In this document: positions 9,674 to 19,900 of the stretch, piece by piece | How the letters are laid out: every line of letters begins with the position of its first letter | Numbering within the stretch: position 1 is the stretch's first letter | NCBI GenBank assembly: GCA_027484655.1 | Contig: JAIXSM010000066.1 | Span: 1 to 45,849, forward strand | Length of the DNA: 45,849 nucleotides | Source: Hyphomicrobiales bacterium | Lineage (GTDB): Bacteria; Pseudomonadota; Alphaproteobacteria; Rhizobiales; Beijerinckiaceae | Reading direction: 5' to 3' | Notes under the pieces: model-generated | What the model was told of the DNA's origin: nothing | The model's database searches: none | The model's input: only the letters and a program-made list of their open reading frames with translations | Program-made: the position numbers and the translations under genes

Positions 9674-10561
9674 ATGTCTACTCGCCATATTGCTAAGATC
9701 ATATTTTCAATCATTTTTTTCGACTTACATCCGGGACATGCAAATCCGGACAGTCTCGAAAATCGGATATGGCGCGAGCGAGATGGAGCGTTCATGTCTC
9801 CACGTGAGCTTACAAATGATATTTTTTACTCGCGTTTTGTTGTACTTGGCGAGACGCACGGATTTAGCGCCCATCAGGGAAGAATTGCGTTTCTCATTGC
9901 AGCACTTGCCGATAGGGGCCGCTACCCGGCGCTGGTTCTGGAAATGATCGATCCGGAAGGTGCGGAAAAAATTACTGAATATCGACGTGCTCAGCCAGAG
10001 GACGCCTCAGATCTGGCGATGGCGCTCAACTGGGGCGGCAGCGGCTGGCCTTCGTTTCAATACTACAAGCCGATTTTCGAGATAGCGTTGCACGCAAAGT
10101 TGGAAATCGCTGGTGGTGAACTCCCGGCGCACGCCAACAGGCGACAAGGCTCCACTGATGCCGACAGGATCGACCCAAGGCGTCTCGCATCATGGCAAGA
10201 TACAATGAGCAAAGCCCACTGTGACCTGATCAGCGCCGCTGATCTTGACGCGGCGGCCCGATTGCAGATCGCACGAGATGACTCAATGTTGCAGACCGCG
10301 TCGCAGGTCGCGGGCGAGCACGGGACGATTGTTGTTGCGGGGCGATCCCATGTGCGCCGCGACCGCAACCTGCCGGGGTCCATCCATCCGGACGAGATTC
10401 GCTACATCGCGCTCATTGAAGCTGACACGCGGTCGGAGCCGCGAACGTACCTGCCACCCTCGATCAATGGCGCACCGCCTTTCGATTACATCTGGTTCAC
10501 GCCGGCCAAAGGCGGCGAGACCGCTTGCGAGCGGCTTCGCCGGCGTGGGCTAATACCCTGA
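9674..10561 (+). CDS. ChaN family (PF04187-type) haem-binding-like exported protein
   Basis: 295 aa from ATG 9674, chosen over the TTG at 9668 because GGAAA lies about 8 nt upstream of the ATG and only 2 nt from the TTG. Residues 1-24 form a signal peptide (IIFSIIFFDLHPGHAN). The core matches the ChaN/Cofac_haem_bdg family: FVVLGETHGFSAHQ near residue 55, LVLEMIDPEGAEKI near 90, a DLAMALNWGGSGWPSFQYYKPIFE segment near 120 and a late IVVAGRSHVRRD near 220. ChaN proteins bind cofacial haem and are linked to iron or haem handling. No lipobox cysteine is obvious in this signal peptide. It is divergent from the locus A TPS operon, which fits a haem or iron theme but does not prove it. The AT-richer 5' end resembles the adjacent intergenic DNA. 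Confidence 0.85.
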   Translation: MSTRHIAKIIFSIIFFDLHPGHANPDSLENRIWRERDGAFMSPRELTNDIFYSRFVVLGETHGFSAHQGRIAFLIAALADRGRYPALVLEMIDPEGAEKITEYRRAQPEDASDLAMALNWGGSGWPSFQYYKPIFEIALHAKLEIAGGELPAHANRRQGSTDADRIDPRRLASWQDTMSKAHCDLISAADLDAAARLQIARDDSMLQTASQVAGEHGTIVVAGRSHVRRDRNLPGSIHPDEIRYIALIEADTRSEPRTYLPPSINGAPPFDYIWFTPAKGGETACERLRRRGLIP

Positions 10562-10821
10562 AATTGGGTCTTTGTGCTTGGATCAGACTGACAACAATTG
10601 CGTCCGAGCCTGCAGAGCGGTTGCGTCTTCGCCAAGCGCTCACGTTGGAGTGGGCGGGATTGACCCGGCGCCGAGAGTGTCGGCCGGGGAAGGCTCCCAT
10701 TCGCACGTATCCGTACAGCGTTTCGGCCCCCGCGTGACGGGCGACAAAGACCACCGCAGCAGGAGCATGACGCCCCCTCGCGGCGGCCCCTTCCGTGGCG
10801 AACTGGCTGACCGGCAGCGCG

Positions 10822-11562
10822 TCAGGCTGCGGCGCCCCCCTCGCCGCCTTGCTCACGCGTACGGCGCGCCTCCGCGTCCTTGAGAGCGCGGAACGCGCGC
10901 AGGCTCAGAAGATGGCTGTAGATCGCCGCCAGATACCCGTTGCGCGCGAGCGACAGAAGGTCTTCGTCGCCCAGGCTGTTGAGCTTGGCTTCATTGACCG
11001 CATGGAGATCGGTCCAGCCATAAGTCCGCCCCTCATCGCTCACCTCCACGGTGATGGGGTGGAAGAGGTCCAGTTCGGACAGGCGCGCCACAAAGGCGTC
11101 GCTCGCCTTCGCGTCGATCGCGTAAGCTTCGGCGACGCCCAACATGCGGTTGAGAAAAGCAGACGGCTCGCCTGTCTCCTCAAACAACGCAGCGCCGTCG
11201 CCCGCCTCACGCGCGGAGGCGTCGATGCCAAGGATCATCTGCGAGCCGGGCGTCTCAGCGATGATGAAAGGGAAGCGCGCAAGATAACGTGGAAGATACG
11301 CGCCAAGCCACGCGCCGTCCGGCGTTGTCATCAGGTTCTGGCCAGGGCGCAAGCCGAACAGAAAGACAGGTGTGTGCCGTTCGTTCTCCTTGAGGAAGAC
11401 AATAGGATACTCGCGAGCCCCTGCCGCGAACTCATCGGCAAGACAGGGGCAGAGATGCGACGCCGCGCAAAAGCCGAAACGCCGGTCGCCGAAGTCAATC
11501 TTGCGCGCACGATCACGATCACGCTCAATGGCGGCGACGTCGGTATAGAATACGGGAAGCAT
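10822..11562 (-). CDS. SapC family protein
   Basis: A 246-aa protein with no signal peptide. It shows the SapC family (PF07277-type) pattern: an N-terminal FGFCAASHLCPCLADEF, EYPIVFLKENERHTPVFLFGL near residue 50, GAWLGAYLPRYLARFPFII near residue 80, and a C-terminal GWTDLHAVNEAKLNSLGDEDLLSLARNGYL segment. A strong ribosome binding site AAGGA lies 6 nt upstream of the ATG. SapC is named from the Campylobacter surface-array (S-layer) locus; its biochemical role is unknown. It is the last gene of the giant-TpsA / TpsB / IalB / SapC cluster, 23 nt after ialB, so a role in assembling or modifying the surface exoprotein is a reasonable inference. Confidence 0.88.
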   Translation of the reverse strand: MLPVFYTDVAAIERDRDRARKIDFGDRRFGFCAASHLCPCLADEFAAGAREYPIVFLKENERHTPVFLFGLRPGQNLMTTPDGAWLGAYLPRYLARFPFIIAETPGSQMILGIDASAREAGDGAALFEETGEPSAFLNRMLGVAEAYAIDAKASDAFVARLSELDLFHPITVEVSDEGRTYGWTDLHAVNEAKLNSLGDEDLLSLARNGYLAAIYSHLLSLRAFRALKDAEARRTREQGGEGGAAA

Positions 11563-11585
11563 CAGAAGTCCTTTCCGGTCGCCGT

Positions 11586-12152
11586 TCAGTTGCGCTTCTC
11601 AAGCGCCGACAGCGCGTCCGCAAATCCCTTGGAGGAAAGGGAGAGCCTCGCCTTCGAGCGGCTCGCATCCGAAAACTCGATGGCGGTCGCCGTACCGTTG
11701 CGCAGGGCGTCGAGAAGTTCCTTGCGCGCATCGGCCTCGGCGATGCACATCTGGGGCGTGCATCGCACGAAACGAGCCGTGACGGACGCCTTCTCCGCCG
11801 TGACAATCACACCGTCCGGCAGCCAAACGCCGATGGGCGCCTGAACCACGATCTTGCGCTCGGACTTGGGATCCACCCGACCAATGGCGATGGTGGCGAT
11901 CACCTGATTGTTGGTTCGGTTCCGGAAAGTCTGAACGATCTCGCAGATGGGCCTCGCGCCCGCGTCCCTCGGCTTTTCGCCTTCCGGCGCATTGGGGCGC
12001 TGCACGGCGCAATTCAGAATCCAGTCCTGATAGACGTCGGTCGAACGGTCGGGCGTCTGCGCCAGCGCCGGCGCCGGCGTGAGAGATGCGGCGACGACCA
12101 GGAGCGCCGCCGGGATGAAGCCCCGGCGGATGCGGAAAAGACTTTTCAACAT
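11586..12152 (-). CDS. Invasion-associated locus B (IalB) family periplasmic protein
   Basis: 188 aa from ATG 12152, preferred over an upstream GTG because AAGGAG sits 3 nt before the ATG. The signal peptide runs to about residue 32 (TPAPALAQ). The mature part carries IalB features: W-x-L-x-C near residue 45, PICEIVQTFRN near 70, APIGVWLPDGVIV near 105, and RCTPQMCIAEAD near 130, with four cysteines likely forming two disulfides. IalB was first linked to erythrocyte invasion in Bartonella; most alphaproteobacterial homologues are of unknown function. It begins 25 nt downstream of the TpsB stop and 23 nt upstream of sapC, so it is almost certainly co-transcribed with them. Confidence 0.9.
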   Translation of the reverse strand: MLKSLFRIRRGFIPAALLVVAASLTPAPALAQTPDRSTDVYQDWILNCAVQRPNAPEGEKPRDAGARPICEIVQTFRNRTNNQVIATIAIGRVDPKSERKIVVQAPIGVWLPDGVIVTAEKASVTARFVRCTPQMCIAEADARKELLDALRNGTATAIEFSDASRSKARLSLSSKGFADALSALEKRN

Positions 12153-12177
12153 GGTCTCCTTGAGACTTGCCACAACG

Positions 12178-13905
12178 TCAGTAGCGAACCGTCAGACGAA
12201 AATGCACCGCGCCGTTATCCTTCGGCGTGTTGGCCGTCTGCTCGACGCGCCAGCCATATCCGACGTCCAGCGACGCGTGGGGCGCCAGATCGTACGAGAT
12301 ACCGACGCCGACGCCCGCGAGCTTCACTTTCTGCATATCAACCGCGGTCGGCGACTGGTTGCGACCGAACGCTGCGTCGTAGAACGCATAGAAGCGTAGT
12401 TGGTCGTTGAAGCCGCCGGCGCCTTGCAGAAGGCTGAGCGCCGGCGTGTAAATCGTCGTGTTGGAGACGATGCCGGAGTCCGCGCGCTGCTTGCCGAAGG
12501 TGAAGCCGCGCACCGAGCCGACGCCGCCAAGAAGCAGCGTTTCCGACGGCAGGAGCGTCTGATCGGACGCCTGCCCCGTGAGCGTTTGAACGAGACGCCA
12601 ACCGCTGCTGAAATCATAACGATGGTCAATGGTGGCGCGGGCGTAAACATAATTTGATTTCGCGCCGGCCCGCAGCGCATTGAACGCTGTGTCGTTATTT
12701 CCGCTGCCCAGATCACCCGGCGAGAAATAGGCGTTGGCGTCGAACCGCGTGACGCCCCATCCGGAAATCAGCTCGCCGGAGTAGCCGACAACGCCATGGA
12801 TGGCGACAGCCTTCGTGTCGGTGACGTTGTTGCCGCCAAAATCGAGGTTGTTGTTGCTCGCCTTGTACTCGGCGCCGAAGCGGAGGTCATGGGACAGGCG
12901 TCCCCAATGGCGCAGCGGCGCCGTCAGATACGCGCCCGCAACATCGCTCACACCCTTCTGGATCAGCGGATTGGGCAGATTGCTCGTTGAATCCGAACGA
13001 CCATAGGTGAGCAGCAGGTGATAGCGGGACATCAGCGGGAGGTTCAGCGACACCACATGAGAGCGCAGGCTCTCCAGATCCTCGCCCATGGTGAACTGGT
13101 AGCCGAACACCTCGTCAAGCCCGAGGGTGTTGTGCAGCATGAAGCCGGCGAACGGACGCCAGACGCCGAGCGGGCCCCTGTCGCCCTTGGTTTCGACGCC
13201 GCCGTAGACGATCCACGGCTTCTGCTGGTTCACATTGAAGACGACCTCCGTCTCGCCAAAGCGCTTGCCCGGCTGATAGAGCGCGCTGACCGCGCGGAAC
13301 GGATTGCGGTTGAGATATCGCAGCGTGTCGAGCACCGCGCCCTCATCGACCGGTTCATCGACGGCGAGCGTCGCCTCCCGCGCGAAAAACGGAACATCCT
13401 CCGCGCGGGCGCCCTCGATACGCACAGCGGAGAGGCGACCGACGACCACAAGGATCTGCAGCGTGCCGTTCGTGACATCCTGCTCAGGCGCCACCACGTT
13501 GACCACGGGACGGTTTTCAGCGCGGAACGCAAGCACAAGATCGCGTGTGAGCTGATCGAGGTCGCCGAACGTCAGGGGCTTGCCAAGATAAGCCTCTGCG
13601 ACCGCCGTCACCCGGGCGGGAAAGACTTCGGGATCGCCCGAGACGCCCTCCACGCTCGCGCCCCGCTTGCGAACCATTGTCGGCTTGTCGACGAGCGCCA
13701 CGCCGCGCAGGTTCTTGATGACGACCTGCTGCTTTTGCGCTTCCGGGCGCGTCGCCGTGCTGTCGGTCGAAACAGGCGCGGGCGTCGAAGAGGCGTTGCT
13801 CAACGGCGGCGCATAGCGCGTCAGCCACTGCTCGCTCATGGCGGCGGCGGGAGCGTTCGCGGCGATAACGGCGACCGCAGTCAGCAGGTAAAGCGATTTT
13901 TTCAT
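12178..13905 (-). CDS. TpsB outer-membrane exporter of the giant exoprotein (ShlB/FhaC family)
   Basis: A 575-aa protein with a signal peptide (residues 1-22, NAPAAAMS) and a linker of Pro/Ser/Thr. POTRA-type domain(s) occupy about residues 60-210, with LTRDLVLAFRAENRPVVNVV and GRLSAVRIEG. A beta-barrel runs to the C-terminal LTVRY. The L6-loop signature is a full VRGF near residue 465 (GGVGSVRGFTFGK). It starts 43 nt after the stop of the 4221-aa TpsA, the classical A-then-B order. This exporter and the one at 5399-7123 are clearly diverged, matching the different TPS-domain types of their substrates (HMW1-like here, FHA-like there). Confidence 0.93.
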   Translation of the reverse strand: MKKSLYLLTAVAVIAANAPAAAMSEQWLTRYAPPLSNASSTPAPVSTDSTATRPEAQKQQVVIKNLRGVALVDKPTMVRKRGASVEGVSGDPEVFPARVTAVAEAYLGKPLTFGDLDQLTRDLVLAFRAENRPVVNVVAPEQDVTNGTLQILVVVGRLSAVRIEGARAEDVPFFAREATLAVDEPVDEGAVLDTLRYLNRNPFRAVSALYQPGKRFGETEVVFNVNQQKPWIVYGGVETKGDRGPLGVWRPFAGFMLHNTLGLDEVFGYQFTMGEDLESLRSHVVSLNLPLMSRYHLLLTYGRSDSTSNLPNPLIQKGVSDVAGAYLTAPLRHWGRLSHDLRFGAEYKASNNNLDFGGNNVTDTKAVAIHGVVGYSGELISGWGVTRFDANAYFSPGDLGSGNNDTAFNALRAGAKSNYVYARATIDHRYDFSSGWRLVQTLTGQASDQTLLPSETLLLGGVGSVRGFTFGKQRADSGIVSNTTIYTPALSLLQGAGGFNDQLRFYAFYDAAFGRNQSPTAVDMQKVKLAGVGVGISYDLAPHASLDVGYGWRVEQTANTPKDNGAVHFRLTVRY

Positions 13906-13948
13906 GATCTGCTCACTTGAAAAAATTCAGGAAAATGCGCCGTACGGC

Positions 13949-16900
13949 CTATCGGGGACTAATCCTCGCAACCAGGTTGGCGCCAGATGAAGAGAAGCTC
14001 AGGACGCGCTCGCCCGAAACGCGCACCGCCTGCAGCGGAATCGGGCGCGGCGTCGCGGGCGCATGGACGTCCGGTGAGCCGAAGGTCACTGGAGCTGCGA
14101 GCGGCGCCGGAGCTGCGGTGCGGATCACGATTGTTTCACCGACGCGGGGCTCGCCAGCGATGATGGGAGCCGCCGCCGGCGGAAGATCCGCGCGAGGCCC
14201 GGGCTGGCCGCCTCCGGTCAGCATGCGCGCCGGGATGAACGCATTGCCGGATTCAGCTCTTCCCGCCGGCGCCTGCGCACCGCAACCTTCGCCATCATCC
14301 CCGCCCGATAGCGGGCCGGACCAGGCAAGCGCATTCCGCGGCCTTGCCGCGACTGCGGCGCCGATGTTGACCCCGCCCCCGCGCACATTGATACACGAGC
14401 CGCCGGGCCGGTCGATGCGGTGGGTGTAATCCCACGGGCCTGCGATGTAGACGGGACCAACGTCTTCCCCGCCGAAGTAGAAGGCGAAGTTGCCTGGGCC
14501 GGTGTCCACATAGCGCGCGGCTGCCGACATGGTCGTGAACCCGTTTTCATGGGTCACGGCGCCCTGGACAATGTCTGTGCTGTCGGACCGCGCCGGGATC
14601 GCATCGGTCTTCGAGGCCGAGTCGTTGAATTGCGTGACAGGGATCTTGTCGCCCGCGACAATCGTCAGGTTCCGCCGCGAGGGCATGAAGAACCGCAGCT
14701 CGCCGCCATTCTCTCCGTACCCGGAGTTGATGTTGGCGCCAGCGAACAGCATCAGATCCTTCTCGGTGGTCGCGTCCTCCGGCGAAGGCGTGTTCTGGCC
14801 GGCGCCGATGGTGGTCAGGCCGGCGATACGGTTGCGCGTCGCGCCGGCGCCCATCACCGCGTTGTTCTTCGACACGCTCGCCGCCGCGAAGTCGTAAGGC
14901 CCGTGGCCCATGTTCGCGGTCTTGGCGTGCAGGTGCGCGCCGACCTCGACCCAGATGTCGCCCGAGGCGGTCTGAACCTCGTTGAGCGCGGCGCCCTCCA
15001 CCGGCGCGAACTTATGGCCGATGCGGACTTCGCCGCCCGCCGTGCCGTCGAGCAACGCGTTGTTCGTGCCCAGCGCGCCGGGAGCCGGCGCCTGGCCTAC
15101 GACGGTCGGGGTGGCGTTGAGGCCCACCTTCACAGTGATGTCGCCGCCGATCTTCTGGGGCGTCACCACGCGGCCGCCGGTGACCTGCCATTCGTTCGAC
15201 GGCGGGCTGTAATGGCCGATCTGCGCCGTCCCGCTGTCCGTCACCATGCCGAGGCTGTTGCCAGCCGTCACCGCGATGTCGCTGTCGATCGACTGCGCCA
15301 CCGTGCTCGGATCGGCTGACGACGTTTTCACCGCGTCCGTCTTGCTGAGCGCGCCCGTCTCCACAATCGTGTGGCCAATGCGCGCCACACCGCCGTCCCC
15401 CTCGCGAACTTCAATGTTGCGCAGCGACGCCACGGTGATGGCGTCGACGATGTTCTGCGATGTGACGAAGACGCCGGTCGGCTGATAGGCGGCAGGGTTG
15501 TGGCTGACCTTGCTGGTGGAGGAATGCCCCACCTGCGCCGCGCCCGCCTTCGAGGGCGTCAGCACCCGAATGTCGCCGTTGACGGGCGTCGTCACGATGC
15601 TGCTCTGCTGAGGAAGCGCGGCGACCGTCGTCAGGCCGATATTGCCGCCGAGCGTCTGGTTTGAGCTGACGCGCCCGCCGCCGTGGGTATCGACGACGAC
15701 GCTCGCGGTGTTGCCGAGGCGCACGCCTTCCGGCAGTCCGTTGAGGGACTGGACCAGAATCTCGCCCGAGGACACCGACAGGTTCGCCTGAACGGTCTGC
15801 CTGGCGACCACGTTGAAGCCCGGGGCCGCGACCAGCGGATAATCCTCCGGGGTGAGGCCCAGACGCCGGTCGGCGGAGCGCGCCGTCTGCACGCCACTGT
15901 GGCCGATGTGATTAAGGCCCGTCGCGGTCGCGTCGGTCTGCTGCGTGAAGCTGCGCGAGGACTGCAGCGTGATCGCGCCGCTGACGTTCTGCGTCGCGGT
16001 GGTGATCCCGCCATCCTGCGGCGTTTCTCCAGCCGTTTCGCCGGAGTCGGCAGTCTGGACGACCGCGTGCCCCAAGTGAACGGTGGCGGAGCCCAGTCCG
16101 TTGTTCTCGACCACGAGATCCTCAAGACCGGAGGTCAGGAAATCGCCCGCCACCGTCTGCGTCGCCGTGACGTTGGAGCCGTCGTCCACCGGATGGCCAG
16201 ACCGCGAGGTCTGCGTGACCCGCGCGCCGATCTCGACCGACTTGGCGCCCTCGCCGACCGACCGGATGATCAGGTCGGCGCGGTTGCTGGACCCGTTGAG
16301 ATCGAGGTTGATGTTGAACGCCGAGGTCACCGTTTGCGCCGTGGTGATCGCGCCGCCCCGGTTGTTGTCGGGGCCGCCCTTGCCAGCGATCATCTCGTCG
16401 GAGCCGGACGCATTCGTGACGTCAGCCGTAATCCCGATGTGCAGGCGCGACGCTCCCTTCCCACCGTCCGCCATGAGCAGACCGTCGGCCGCGCCCGTCG
16501 GCGACGAGGAGATCTCGTTGGCGCGGATGTGCGCGGTCCCGGTGGCCGTCTGCGTCGCGTCGATGGCGCCGCCGCGTCCGAGCAAATCCTCGATGTCGGC
16601 CTTGCCGGCCGTGTTGGTCATGGCGACCGTGTGCAGCAGGTGCACCACGGACGCGCCGTCGCCGCTGGTGGGGTTGACCACCACGCGGTTGGCGATGAGC
16701 GACACATCGCCCGTCGTCGTCTGGCTGACCTTGATGGAGCCGCCGTCGCCGGCCACGCCGCCATCGAGCGGCCCGCCCGTCGTCAAGCCAGCGCCGACAC
16801 CGGTGGCGTTCGTCATCTTGTGGCGATGGCCGAGTTCCACGAAGGACCGGGCGCCGTCGCCGTTCTCCGCCTGCACGGCCACCACGCCGCCGGCCAGATA

Positions 16901-19900
16901 CTTGCCGCCCTCTGTCGCCGGAACGCCAGCGCGCGCCGTGATATTGCCGGACACGGCCGCGTCGCCCCGGTAGACAATAGAACCGCCATCCGCCGCGTCG
17001 GCGATGCCGTTCGCGTTGCCGCCGGCGATGACCGTCGTATTGCCCAGCGCGAGAGCGGTCTTCGCCGCCGTCACTGCCGCCCGTACGCCGGCGATTGTCG
17101 TTGCGGCGCGCGCGTCGGCCAGCGCCTTGGTGGCGTCGGCCAGCGCCTTCGACAGGTTCGTGCGCTGCGTGGCCGAATAATGCTCCGCGTAGCGGTTGGC
17201 GATGGTGAGCGCCGCGACCACGTTCTCAAGATCGTGGATCACAACGGCCGAGTCGCGCGTGGTCGCCTGTCCGGCGCCCGAAGCGGGCAAGGCGAGGAAG
17301 TCGGCGAGCGCCGTGTCGAGCGCCGCGAACGCTGCGGCGCCATAGCCCGACCGCCCGGTGATGATTGCATATTCGACCGTGTGGCCGACGAGGACCTGCG
17401 CATCCGCGCCCAGGGCCGAGGTCGTCTTCACCGTCACGGTCCTGGCCGCCAGCGCCTGAATGAGGATGTCGCCGGAGACAGCCCCGCGCGTGATGTCAGC
17501 GCCGCCGCCTTCGCCGGGCGAGCGCGGTCCGCTCGGGCCGCCGGTGACGCCGCCCTGCCCGGTCAACGCCGTGACGAAGCGCTGATGGCCCACGGTGGTC
17601 GTCGTCTTGCCCGTGTTGCCGTTGGCGAGAACGTCCACATCGCCACGGCGCGACTGCAGCGTGATGTTCGCCGTCACCGCGCCCGCGTTGATGATGACGT
17701 TGCCGCCGTCAGCATCCTGCACGTGGTTGGCGTGGATCCCAATGGTGAAGTCCGGCGCGCCGTTGGCGACGTCGATGTCCTCGACGTCCTTCACGTCGGC
17801 GCCGGCGCCCGCGACCACTGTCCCCGTGCGCGTCCCGTAAACGGTGTCGGCGACGATCTGCTTGTGGCCAATCACGGTCGTGGCGCGACCGGAGGCCAAA
17901 GCTGTGACGGAGTTCACAAGCAGCTTGCCGTCAGCGTCCAGCATGATCGCATCGCTGATCGGACCCTGGGTGATGGAGACCGAACCGCCGTTGCCCTCGC
18001 GCACGCCGTAGAGGCTGGCGCGGGCGTCGGGACCGACCGTGTACGGAACCGCGTCGCCGGCCTTCACCGAGTCGATGACCAGCGCATGGCCGATGCTGGC
18101 CAGCGTTTCGCCGCTTGCCTGGGTGGCTGTGCTGAGCACCGTGATGGATGTCCCGCTCGGGCTCGGCCCTTCGGCGGTGAGCGTGATGGCGCCCGCCGCG
18201 CCATCTTGCGTGATGACCACGGCGCCGCCATTGCCGAGCTTGCCCTGGGACAGGGCGTTCCGGTCGCCGCCGCCGTCGCCAGCGCGCGCCACCGGCTGGG
18301 TGCGGAAGCCGGGATCGTCGCTGCCCACCGTCGCGCGATGGCCGATCAGCGAGCGCTGCCAGCCCGCCGTTTCCGTGCCGGACGCCTTCACCACGATGTC
18401 GCCGTAGGTCGCAAGCACGCTTGACCCGGCCGTGAGCGAGATCGCGCCCGAGACGAGCTGCTGGACGATCCGCACCTCGCCGCCGTCGCCGCCGATGCCC
18501 TCGGCGTTGGTCCCGCCCCGAACGTCCTGGCCCTTGCCGCCGGAGGCGTTCGACACCTCGGACTCGTGGCCGATGTGCGCGATTTGCGTGCCGCCGTTGA
18601 GAACGCCGGCGGTATTGACAAGAATCCCCCGCGCAGCGTCCGCCGTGTTGGCCGAGTTGGCGACCACCGAGACGTCGCCCGTGATCGCGCCTTGCGTCAC
18701 GTAGGCGCCGCCGCCGTGGCCCGACGCCATGGACAGCGCGACGAGCGTGTTCTTCTCGTTGTCGCTGACCTTCGGAACGCTGTTGTCCGTTCCGGCGATC
18801 GCGTCGTTGTCGCGCGCCAGCGGATAGGCGTTCGGCGTTCCCGCAACAAAGGCGGCGGGGCCGGCGAGAATGCGCGAAACGAAGCCGCCCGGCAGGCGCG
18901 ACGCTGCGGGCCCGGCGGAGCCGTCATACACAGCAGCCAGCTTGTAGTAGCGAAGGACCGGCGCCACGAGTTCCTTCTCGAGATCCGAGAGGTTCGAGAA
19001 GTCCTGACCGAGATCGACGAAACGCCGCAGGGCGGTCAGCATCGCCGCATCGTTGAAGCTTGCGGACAGGCCGCCGAACCCGCCAGCGCCAGCGAGAACC
19101 GAATTGGCGATGGCGTGGTGGCCTACGCCAGCCACGACCGTCGGCGACGAAACCTTGGGGTTCAGCGCTTCGATCAGCACGCTGTTCTCAGCCGTGATCG
19201 AAATGTTGCCGGTGATCGCAGCGGACGTGATCGTCGCCGCGCCGCCGAACCCGCCCTGCGCGGAGAGCGTGGCGCTGTACATGGGCCCGGGGGGCGGCAT
19301 CGCCGCGTTCCCGCCCGCGCCGCCAAACGCATCGCCCATGGTGCGGTGGCCCACCCGCGCCGTGGCGCGATGGTCGGCGCTGTCGGTCGCATCCTGATCG
19401 GAAGCAAGGATGCGGATGTTCTTGTCGAGCGCGCCGCCGGTCTTGTTGGCCTCGCCCGCGACCACGTTGGTGAGCGTGAGGTCGCCGCTGATCGCGCCGA
19501 ACACAACCTTGCCCGCGCCGCCGTCGCCGCCGTCGCCGCTGGTGACCGTCGCTGCGAGCGTGCTCGAGATGGACGAGCCGCCGGCCCCGCCCCTCGCCGA
19601 TGCGTTGTGGTTGTGGCCGACAATAGCGAGGTTGCCGAACAGCGAGGAGCCCGTGTTCGCCCCATCGCCAACAAGCGACGAGATCAAGATCCCATCCTTG
19701 CCGCCGCCCGAAAGGTCATGCGCCGTCAGGGTCACCGCGCCGCTGGTGTCGCCGATCTCGACAGTCCCCCAGCCGCCCGCGCCGCCGTCGCGCACGGTGC
19801 CGAACATGATCGGATTGCGATCCTTGAGCGCGGTTGAGCCCGCCGCGCCGGGAACGTCGAAGCCTTCATGGAACGCGGGATCCGCAGTCAGCGTCAGGCC

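Noticed and set aside
10562-10821. Hairpin ACCC-GGGT after the ChaN-like gene as a terminator
   Set aside because: Only four base pairs and no U tract.
15683-18424. Long plus-strand frames antisense to the giant exoprotein (also 22001-23710)
   Set aside because: Arg/Ala/His-rich composition without domains; produced by Gly/Ala/Val-rich, GC-rich coding on the other strand.
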